Source: Choricystis sp. odSpoLacu1
Taxonomy: Eukaryota; Chlorophyta; Trebouxiophyceae
Reading direction: 5' to 3'
Assembly (NCBI GenBank): GCA_958009055.1
Contig: OY253659.1
Coordinates: forward strand, 62,001 to 126,000
Length of the DNA stretch: 64,000 nucleotides
The position numbers and the translations under genes are program-made. The notes under the pieces are model-generated. The model was not told where the DNA came from. It made no database searches and saw only the letters and a program-made list of their open reading frames with translations. Of this stretch, positions 54,173-62,172 are shown in pieces; the first letter of the stretch is position 1, and each line of letters opens with the position of its first letter.

Positions 54173-54667
54173 TCACGCTGGCACCTGTGGCCCCGGCGGC
54201 GGCGGCGGCGGTGGGGGCGGCCTGCTCGGCCCGCCGTCGTCGCCATCGTCGTCACACTTCTCGTCGCCACAGTCGCACTCGGGGTCGGTGTCCGAGTCCG
54301 ACCACTCGCCAAAGGGGCGCCGCTTGTGAAAGATGCAGCACTCTGAGGTGTGTGTGGCGGGGGGGGAGGAGGGTTGGTCGGTGGGGTGACAAGAACAGTG
54401 CCGACACACGCTGCCCACCAATCACTCACCACACAACTCACTCTTGGACGACTTCTTGCCCGCAAACTCGTTGTCCACCACGTCCTCCGTCCACCGCACC
54501 GCCTTCTTGTTGCGCTGGCGGCGAGGCACGAGGCGCAGCGTCAACACTTCGGCCGTTGTCGTCGTCGTCGTCGTCGTGGTGGTGGCGGTGGCGGGCGCGC
54601 CACTCGTGCTGGGGCCGGAGCCGCCGCCTGTTGCTCCTGTTGCAGACGGAGCGGCGGGGTGAGACAT
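54173..54667 (-). CDS. PPP1R11: PP1 regulatory inhibitor subunit 11 (inhibitor-3)
   Basis: Two exons, 54667-54442 and 54342-54173, give 131 residues. LTLRLVPRRQRNKKAVRWTED contains the PP1-binding KAVRW (RVxF-type) motif. The exon junction restores NEFAGKKSSKCCIFHKRRPFGEW, the family core, followed by a Cys cluster (ECDCGDEKCDD) and a poly-Pro end. It inhibits protein phosphatase 1; the human homologue also has ubiquitin-ligase activity through the Cys region. The intron arms TTGGTGGG and CCCACC...CCAA are complementary. Confidence 0.9.
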
Positions 54668-55039
54668 GGGGCAGGGAGGGGCCAGGAAGCAGGTGTCCCC
54701 CTTGCTCCAATGCAGCCGACGGAGCGCGGCCCTCCCTTGTGTCTGTGCCTTGGCGACGGCGCAGGCGGGCTGGCAGGACGTGTGGGTGTGTCCTCTCTCC
54801 TTCTAACGCAGGTGCGCGCGCGCGGGCGGAGGAAGCAGGAGAGAGAAGAATAGACGGGCGAGAGTGATGTTTTTTTTCCTCCCTTTTCCTCCCGTTTCTC
54901 ACCACCACCACCACCACCGTTTTCGAGAGAAAAAAAGGGGGAATCAGTCCATCTCACACACGCAGATAAAACGCCGCCACCACCGGTGTCGGCGGAGGGA
55001 CAGAAGAAAAGAAAAAACGAGCACAAAAAAACACACCCC

Positions 55040-55945
55040 TCAGATCTTGGCGTCCTTGACAATGTCGTACGGGATCGCGGTGATCGTCTGGCACGCCGCG
55101 TTGGTGATGGTGAACCCATCCCTCGGCCCCACCACCGCGCGCTTGCACTTGGGGGCGGCCTCGCCCGCGGCCTTGGCGGCCGCCTTCAGCGCGTCGTTGG
55201 CGGCGCGGCGGTTCAAAAACTCTTCCTTGCACCGGGACTGCACCACGTGCTCGATGCGCACATGAATGCGCTTCTTGATGATGCGGTTGCCGACCTGGTG
55301 GTGTGGGTGGTGGTGGGGGTGGGGTGGAGCGAAAAACAAACAAAAAAACGCTCGCGCTTCACCCTTTCTCTCCCACACACACGCACCTGCTTGTTGACCT
55401 CCACGCCGACCGCGCGCTTGGTCACGTTCCAGATGACGCCGGTGCGGCCGTGGTAGAATTTGTGGGGCATGCCCTGGTAGGTGGGGTGGGTAGGGAGAGA
55501 AAGGGTGAGCAAGAGGTGAAAAGCGAGTGACGCCCGAGCGAGCGATCGGCGGCTCTTTTTCCAAACGTGCGCTCTCCACCGCCGCCGCGGCCACGATCCC
55601 ACGCTCTGCCGCCGCCCATCGAGGCCGGGTCAACCAGCTCGGTGCCCCAGGCTGCGGCATGCGGTGTGGCAAGGCGCTGCCCGCAACACACGCAGCCCCG
55701 AGCCCGCGGCTCGGTCGGGCCGCGCCTGCGCCGCCCTCCCCCCGTCCGCTCTCCCACGCCCCTCCTCTCTCCCACTCCCCCGATTCCAAACTCACCTTGT
55801 GCACGGCCGAGTTGACCTTGATGTCCACGTAGTCGCCCACGCGGAAGGTGCGCAGGTAGGTGGAGAGCGGGATCGCGCCGCGCGCGCGGAAGGGGCGCGA
55901 GAAGGAGTCGCGCGTGCGCGAGCGGAGGCCGTGGCCGGCGGGCAT
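55040..55945 (-). CDS. RPL21: 60S ribosomal protein eL21
   Basis: Exons 55945-55796, 55473-55387 and 55294-55040 give 163 residues, the usual length. [20 protein letters not shown], the [27 protein letters not shown] junction, [17 protein letters not shown] and [15 protein letters not shown] are diagnostic. The first intron has a G-rich 5' end and C-rich interior. Start is 406 bp from the divergent LeuD gene. Confidence 0.96.
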   Translation of the reverse strand: MPAGHGLRSRTRDSFSRPFRARGAIPLSTYLRTFRVGDYVDIKVNSAVHKVSLESGEWERGGAWESGRGEGGAGAARPSRGLGAACVAGSALPHRMPQPGAPSWLTRPRWAAAERGIVAAAAVESARLEKEPPIARSGVTRFSPLAHPFSPYPPHLPGHAPQILPRPHRRHLERDQARGRRGGQQAGACVWERKGEARAFFCLFFAPPHPHHHPHHQVGNRIIKKRIHVRIEHVVQSRCKEEFLNRRAANDALKAAAKAAGEAAPKCKRAVVGPRDGFTITNAACQTITAIPYDIVKDAKI

Positions 55946-56351
55946 GGCGGCGGGTGTGTGTGGAGGGAAGGTCGGGAGAAGACGGGCGAGGGTCTCTGAG
56001 GGGAGGGAGGAGGAGGGGGGGGGGAGGTCGGGCACGGTGAGCAACGGAGGCGGCGGCCTGCGCGGTGCGGGGTGCGCGGGGGCGGGCCACCGCCGCCGGA
56101 CGCCCCGATCACGGCCATCCACGCGCGGGCGGGGTAAGAGCGCAAGCAGGGCCAGCCTGGGGCGCGGGCAGAGCTAGGGCAAGGGTACGCGCGGGGGCAC
56201 AAACAACGCACCGTTTTCGACCGACGAAGAGAGTGAGCAATCGTCGAGCCGGCGTTTTTTTGGTCGTTCGCCCACACCAAACGCTCACTTTCCCTGCAGT
56301 GCGGCGGGCACACACGCACCAGACACTCGCACACGCACACACTCCACCCAA
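55946..56351. other. Divergent intergenic region (RPL21 / LeuD)
   Basis: About 406 bp between start codons. G-rich near 56003-56035. It should carry both promoters. No motif was recognised. Confidence 0.4.
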
Positions 56352-57171
56352 ATGCTGCCCTCCACCTCTGTGCGCTGCGCTCGCGCCGCTCCCTGCGCAC
56401 GCCGCGGCGCCGCGCCTCTGCGCCGCGCCGTGCGCGTCGCGGCCGCGGGCGCGGGCGGGTCGCGCGTGATTCGGGGGCCCGTGTTTGTGACGCGCGACGT
56501 GAGTGGCGTGTGTGGGGAGGGGGAGGAGAGAGGAGCGCAAGCGCGGGCGCCAATTTGGGAGAACGAAACGCTGGCCAGCGCTGGGCGTGGGTTCCACCCA
56601 CCTCCCTCCCCGCTTCCTCCCACCACCACCACCACCCCACACCCCACACCACCACCCCCAGAACATCGACACCGACCAAATCATTCCCGCGGAGCACCTC
56701 ACCCTGGTGCCCTCCAAACCCGACGAGTACGAAAAACTGGGCTCCTTTGCCTTGTGCGGCCTGCCCGACGCTGAATACCCCACCCGCTTCGTGGACGCGG
56801 GCGCCATGAAGACGCGCTACCCCATCGTCATTGGGGGGGACAACTTTGGGTGTGGGTCGTCGCGGGAGCACGCGCCTGTGGCCATGGGGGCGGCCGGCGC
56901 GCGTGCCGTCGTCGCTGAATCTTACGCCCGCATCTTCTTCCGCAACTGTGTCGCCACGGGGGAGCTGTACCCCTGTGAAACCGATGTCAGGCTGTGCGAC
57001 GTGCTGGACACGGGGGATGAGGTGGAGGTCAACCTGGAAACTGATGTGCTGACCGTCATTGCGACGGGCAAGACCTACCCCCTCAAACCCTTGGGCGACG
57101 CGGGGCCCGTGGTGGATGCGGGCGGCATCTTCGAGTATGCGCGGTCGCAGGGCATGATCAAGACGGTGTGA
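56352..57171 (+). CDS. LEUD: Plastid 3-isopropylmalate dehydratase small subunit (LeuD)
   Basis: Two exons, 56352-56498 and 56662-57171, give 218 residues. Transit peptide MLPSTSVRCARAAPCARRG. The mature part shows VFVTRDNIDTDQIIPAEHLT, IGGDNFGCGSSREHAPVAMGAAG (aconitase-swivel signature), SYARIFFRNCVATGELYPCE and KTYPLKPLGDAGPVVDAGG. With the large subunit it isomerises 2- to 3-isopropylmalate in leucine synthesis in the stroma. Confidence 0.95.
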
Positions 57172-57242
57172 AGTGTGGGGAAGGGTTTTCTTTTCGCGGC
57201 TTGTTTGTGTCAACATGAAAAAAAGACTCGACTTTCATTTTT

Positions 57243-57246
<4 letters not shown>

Positions 57247-57274
<28 letters not shown>
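57247..57274 (+). repeat. (TC)14 dinucleotide repeat
   Basis: Pure 28-nt TC run in the 3' flank between the convergent LeuD and ESSS-like genes. Confidence 0.95.
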
Positions 57275-57275
<1 letters not shown>

Positions 57276-57420
57276 CGGTGGCTTTTGTGTGTAGCGCAGA
57301 GGCCCTGCGTGCCGGGGCTTTACATGGACGGAAACGAAAAACAGGCGAGCGCGCCAAGAGGCGGCTCTCCCTCATCACTGGAAAGAAGAAAAACAAAAAA
57401 ACAGCAAACCACCACCATCA

Positions 57421-57926
57421 TCACAGCTCCTTCTCCGCCTCCTTGCGCGCCCACGTGGTGATGCTGGAGTCAGGGCGCGCGTTGAGGCCGACGATGAGGA
57501 GGCCCGCGCCGGCGACAAGGGTGGTGTACCTGGAAAAGAAAAAAAGGTGGGTCGTTTTTTGTCAGTGTTTCGCGCACGAAAACGCGCTGTGCACACACGC
57601 ACGAAGGGTGAGGCGGACAGCAGCCGGCCGGGGGCGCACAGCGGGGAGAGGCCGCCCCGCGACCCCCCCCCAACGCGCGCCGCCCTGCGGCCGCCCGTTG
57701 CCGTTTTCTGCCTCGCCACTCCCTTCCTCCCCCCTCACAACTCTCACCAAATGGCTTCCCACGACTCCCACTTGCGCTTCTGCCCCGGCGGGGGGGGCGT
57801 CTCGTTGAAGAGGCGCCCCGTGGAGTCGCGCGTGCCGGCCGAAAAAAAGGGGCGGGACCCGCCGCCGCCGCCGCGGGTGCGCAGGAGGCGGGCGGCTGCG
57901 GCCGCGGTGGCGCGGGGGAGGGACAT
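57421..57926 (-). CDS. Mitochondrial complex I ESSS/NDUFB11-like subunit
   Basis: Two exons, 57926-57748 and 57529-57421, give 95 residues. An Arg/Ser-rich presequence precedes TGRLFNETPPPPGQKRKWESWEAIWY, one membrane span (TTLVAGAGLLIVGLNARPD) and a charged tail WARKEAEKEL. The PPPPG..KRKWESWE box before a single span and a W-A-R-x-E-A ending fit plant and algal ESSS-type subunits. The assignment is memory-based. The second exon is only 36 codons. Confidence 0.6.
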
Positions 57927-58094
57927 GGGGGAGAGGTGTGGTTCTGGGAAGTGGCGCGCACTCCCCACAAGCAGAGACAAACACGCGCGACGAGGGTGAG
58001 ACACAACGCTCTCGCTGCTCTCGCTCACACTCCTCTTTCATTCTATTGATATCTCTGCACAATCCACGCACACCACCCGGCTCCACACACGCAC

Positions 58095-58964
58095 ATGGCC
58101 ACCGCTATGCGTGCCACTCTCACGCCGTCGCGCCCTGGTGAGCGGGTGGCTTGGGGTGGGGACTGGCTGGGGCGGAAACCGGCGCAGCCAAACCAAAAAA
58201 AAACGTGTCGGCGCTGCCCACGCGTTTCGTCCTGGCCCGGCTCTCGCCCGGTGCCCTCTGCGTTGGCCCACGCCACACACCGCATGTGTTGACGTTCAAT
58301 GCGCTTTGCGCGCCACGCGAGTCACGGTGTTGGTGGCAGGGTGTGCGCGGGGAGGGGAGCGCAGGTCCCGACACACTTCTCTTACACACGCGGCTCACAA
58401 TCGTCTTCCCTTCCTCCCCCCCCCCCCAGCGACCGCGCTGCCGTCCCGCCGGCGCCAGGTGAGTGTGTTGTTTGTGTGCGTGTGTTGACAGTGCGTGTTT
58501 GTTTTGTTTTCGTCCGACAACAGAAAACGACCACACACCCCGCTCACCAAAACTCAACCCTCCCTCTCCACCTCCAGCCCGCCCGCCCGGCCGCCGTCGT
58601 CGCCTCCTCGGACGGCCCCACCCTGCGCAAGCCGGAAGCCGCGCCCCCGACGCCGCCCTCCCCTCCGTCCGAGGCTGCCGCGACGCGTGTGTCTTCGGCT
58701 CCCTCTGCCTCGGGCGTCACAATCGAGTACCAGCGCGCGCAGGCCAAAGTGCTGACCGCCTACTTCAAAGCCTCCAAAGCGGTGGCCAAGGCGGAGGCCG
58801 CCAAAACGTTTGGCTGGACCAAGGCCAATGAACTGCGCAACGGGCGGTGGGTCATGTTTGGCGTGGGCGTGGGGCTCCTCACCGAGTACGCGACCGGCGT
58901 CTCCCTGGTCGACCAGCTCAAGCTGATGGTGTCGTACCTGGGCATCGCCGACATTTATGACTGA
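58095..58964 (+). CDS. LHC-like one-helix plastid protein (ELIP/HLIP/LIL family)
   Basis: Exons 58095-58137, 58430-58458 and 58578-58964 give 152 residues. A transit peptide (MATAMRATLTPSRP, ATALPSRRRQ) spans the first two exons. The C-terminus holds one chlorophyll-binding-type helix, ANELRNGRWVMFGVGVGLLTE, with the E-x-x-N-x-R core, followed by YATGVSLVDQLKLM. Such proteins act in thylakoid pigment handling, photoprotection or photosystem assembly. Which LIL class is unclear; Trp and Val replace the usual small residues after the Arg. The start lies 168 bp from the divergent ESSS-like gene. Confidence 0.72.
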
Positions 58965-59117
58965 GAGTGTGGAGTGGGAGGGAGGGAGAGATGAGAGGAG
59001 AGAACGACACAACGTGAGCATTTTTTTATTTTTTCTTCGTTTCGCAGAGACACAAAAAAACCCTTCGCCCGCGCGTGCTTTTCTTGCCCGGTGTTTTCAT
59101 GTTGCGCGAGAGAGAAT

Positions 59118-59119
<2 letters not shown>

Positions 59120-59149
<30 letters not shown>
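59120..59149 (+). repeat. (GT)15 dinucleotide repeat
   Basis: Pure 30-nt GT run in the short gap between the convergent LHC-like and FAD-oxidoreductase genes. Confidence 0.95.
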
Positions 59150-59150
<1 letters not shown>

Positions 59151-59199
59151 TATGTGAGCACATTCCTTTCCGGAGATCCAACAAACAAAAAGAAACACT

Positions 59200-60664
59200 T
59201 CACTTTCTACCCACCGCCGCCGCCGCTGCCCGCACCCCGCTCGCCAGCGCGCCATCCAGGGTGGCCGCTCCCCTGTGGTCGCCCGCCACAAACAGGCCTC
59301 CGCCTAGGGCGACCGGCCGGTTGAAGTCGGTGGGTGGGGATTGCGGGGGTTGGCAGAACGGGATGCGGTAGACAGCCACGGGCGACCAGTCTCGCACGCC
59401 CGCCTCCCCCAGCCACGCCGCCATGTCACGGTGGACGGCGGCCACCAGGGCGGCGTCGTCCAGGTCGGGGCACGGGCCCAGCACGGAGGTGGAGACAAGG
59501 CAGCGGCCGGGGGGGGCGTAGGTGGGGGCCACAGCGGACGGCACACACGCGTTGTTGACCAGGCGCGCGCCACCACGCCCCCCCCCCCCCCCTCCCTGCC
59601 GCCACGACCCCGGGCACGCCGGGGCCGCCAGGCCGCCCCATGTCGCCATTGAGCATGAGGACCGGCTCATTGGAGAGAGGGGGAGTGGCTCCTCCATCGA
59701 AGTAGACGCAGGCGGTGCCGACGGGCGCCCCCGCCTTTGAACCCAGCCCTCCCCCCCCTCCTCCCACCAGCCTGGTTGCCGCGTCCCGCTCCGTGGCCAC
59801 GATGACGCCCCGTGCAGCAGTGAGGGTCTCGCCAGAGGCCAAGTGCACGGTGGCAGCCACGCCCGGGCGCGAGGGTTCGACTCTCTCCACGTGCGCGCCG
59901 CACCGCACAGAGCCAGCCGGCAGCCCCGCCGCCAGCTGGTCCGACACCGCCCCAATGCCGGCGGCGGGTAAACAGTTGGCCCCCGTGGCCAGGGACCGCA
60001 TGACGAACTCGAACAGGCGGGAGGTGGTGGTGAGGGACGCGTCGAAAAAGATGCCCCCCAAAAAAGGGCGCATGAAGCGGTCCACAAATTCGGGCGTGAA
60101 CCCGGCAGCGCGCAGTGCGTCCTCGGTGGTTGTCTCGGGGCGGGTGAGGAGGGCGTCGGCGGAGGGAGAGGTGAGGAGGAGGCGCAAGCGCAGCAGGCCG
60201 ACTCGAATTTTGTCGATCGGTGTGCCAACCGCGTGCGATGGGGAGAGCGAGGCGATGGCATCCAAAGGGTGTCTGAAAGGGTCGGCCACGCGGTGCCAGC
60301 CACCCGCGTGCCTCACCAACGCGCCCGCGTAAAACGGGCGCAGGTCGAGAGCTGAATAATCTAAAAGCTCTCCCGCCGTTTGATACGACGTCAAAAAGAT
60401 TTGAAAGCCGCGGTCCAGCAGCCAGTCCCCGCCGCCTGACGCGGGCAAAACATCGGTGCGGACGCGGCCACCGACCGCGTCAGAGGCTTCAAGCAGGAGG
60501 GGCGTGCCGCCCGCCTGCGCGACCGACCGCGCCGCAGCCAGGCCCGCCGCGCCGGCGCCCACGATGATGACGTCTGCATCAGGGGTGGTGGCGCAGGGGG
60601 GGCGGGGGGCGCGGCGGGAGGGGCGGGCGGTGGGGAGGCGTGGCGCGAGGGAATGCTGCAGCAT
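59200..60664 (-). CDS. FAD-dependent amine-oxidase/phytoene-desaturase-like oxidoreductase, plastid-type
   Basis: About 487 residues after one frame correction. Arg/Pro-rich leader (MLQHSLAPRLPTARPSRR), then the FAD-binding start DVIIVGAGAAGLAAARSVAQAGGTPLLLEASDAVGGRVRTD. The middle has GFQIFLTSYQ, FVDRFMRPFLGGIFFD, and the end GLFVAGDHRGAATLDGALASG, the C-terminal FAD loop with an ATLDGA box. It resembles plant plastid FAD/NAD(P)-binding amine-oxidase-like proteins of unknown substrate rather than classical phytoene desaturase. The frame changes by one base at 59578-59592 (G15 on the coding strand), between YFDGGATPPLSNEPVLMLNG and VNNACVPSAVAPTYAPPG, both typical of the family. Confidence 0.87.
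59578..59592 (+). repeat. C15 tract with +1 frame change (FAD oxidoreductase)
   Basis: Both flanks belong to the same enzyme fold but lie in frames one base apart, in the sense of one extra base on the coding strand. Confidence 0.88.
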
Positions 60665-60935
60665 CGGGGTCGGGTTTTGTTATAAGTCGAAAACACAAAA
60701 CGCGGGTTTTTTGTGCCCTCAAATCGCAGTGTGTGGAGTGGGCTCCACACACTGCTGCACGCGTGGGGCGCGCCCTGAGCATCAGGGCGCACCCTGGCGA
60801 CGCGCGCGTGGGGGAAAGAGGGAGGGAGCGTCGCCAACCGCCGGACGTGCCCTCCGTCGACAAGGTCCGACACGCTGGCCACACTGCTGCCCTGCTCCCA
60901 GTTTCGGCTGGCCCACTACGAGACCTGCAAGCAGG

Positions 60936-61830
60936 ATGCCGTCTCGGTCCACCCACCCCGCCGACCCCACCCCCGACCGCATCTACTACGCCGTCTGCGC
61001 GGGTGTCGCCGCCATCGGGGGCCCCGTGTTTCGTTCCAACCCCGCCCGCGCGGCAGCCGCTGGCCTGGTGGTGGCCGGCAGTGGCACTGCACGCGCTCAC
61101 CCACGCGCGCGGGTATGCGCGCCACCGCGTCTCGGCGGGTGTCGCCTACAGACTCGCCCTGGCCGCCATCGCCCAGACCGCGGTCGTGGGCAGGATGCGC
61201 ATCTCCATGCCCATGCCGGCCTCGTTTGCGGGGTTCCTGGCGAGGCGGCAGCTGCCGTTGCTGGTTTTTTTGTCGACCGCGACCCTGCGTACGCGCTCGC
61301 TCGGCGGCTACCTAGCTGCCGTGGCCGCCGAGCTCGCCGTCTACGCCGCCATGCAGCCCGCCGCGTGCGCCAGCCAGCTGGCCGACTCGCCCGGCAGCGT
61401 GTGGTATTTTGACGCGTGCTCGCGAGGCGTGCACGGGGGCGCGCTGCGCGCGGTGGCGGGCGCGGGCGCCGCCGACGCGCTCGCGTGCCCCGCCCACGCG
61501 TGCCGCACCACCCTCCTGTTCTTCTTTGGCGCGGCAGCCGTGCTGGGGGCGGCCGCCTCAGGCTGTGGTGGCGGCCACGCGCGCGCCTCGGTGGCCGGCG
61601 TGGCGGTCGGCGTGTTTGCTGCTGCCGTCGCCGCCGTCGTCGCGTCCCGCCTCGCCCACTGCTCCCCCCTGCCCGCGTGGCACGCCGCCCTGCTGGCTGC
61701 TGGCCCGCCCCCCGGCACCGCCATCCAGGTGGGGGGGCGCCTGCGCGACAAGGCGCGCCTCGTGGCCGACGATTTTGCCGCCGTCGTGGCGTGGGCGGGC
61801 GACGTGGCGCGGTCGGTGGCGCGCGGGTGA
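60936..61830 (+). CDS. Polytopic membrane protein of unknown function, frame broken near 61070
   Basis: Not recognised. MPSRSTHPADPTPDRIYYAVCAGVAAIGG runs in one frame to about 61075. From there the coding-like sequence continues one base away (ALTHARGYARHRVSAGVAYRL, ISMPMPASFAGFLARRQL, LGGYLAAVAAELAVYAAM). There are about five to six hydrophobic segments. A Cys/His-rich loop (ACSRGVHGG, CPAHACRTT) lies before the last spans and a basic C-terminal helix follows. No long homopolymer sits at the break, so it is either an indel, a poorly matched intron or a decayed gene. It is divergent from the FAD oxidoreductase gene (271 bp). Confidence 0.5.
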
Positions 61831-62172
61831 GAAAATGATGCGAGGTGACAGAGAGATGTTGGAAACTTTTTTTTTTTCCTTCCTCTTCCCTTGTGGTGTG
61901 TCCTCAAACACCGTTTTCCTGTGTTTTGAAGACGGGCACGGTTTTCGCGGCTTGTGTGCTGCCCCGCCGATTGATTCTTGTGGCTTTGCTTGCTCTGCTT
62001 GCAGCCTCTTCGTTAGTACCTTTTTTCGTTGAACCAAACCCCCCGCGCGAAAAAAGACACAGGGACACCGCTTTGTCGCTTCTGTCGCTTGTCTCGTTTT
62101 CATTTTGCTAACGCCGCTGTGTGCTGCTTCTAAATGAATTCATAGTAACAAAGAAAAACAAAACCCGTCCTT
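61831..62172. other. Convergent intergenic region
   Basis: About 340 bp, T-rich and less GC-rich (61860-62170), between two convergent genes; probably their 3' UTRs. No gene recognised. Confidence 0.5.

Noticed and set aside
59120..59149. GT, TC and GGT arrays considered as CRISPR-like repeats
   Set aside because: They are simple microsatellites without spacers, in a eukaryotic nuclear context.
12610..59592. Programmed ribosomal frameshifting as the main explanation for the tract breaks
   Set aside because: No shared slippery motif, no consistent downstream structure, and the genes are unrelated. Consensus error is simpler until reads are checked.
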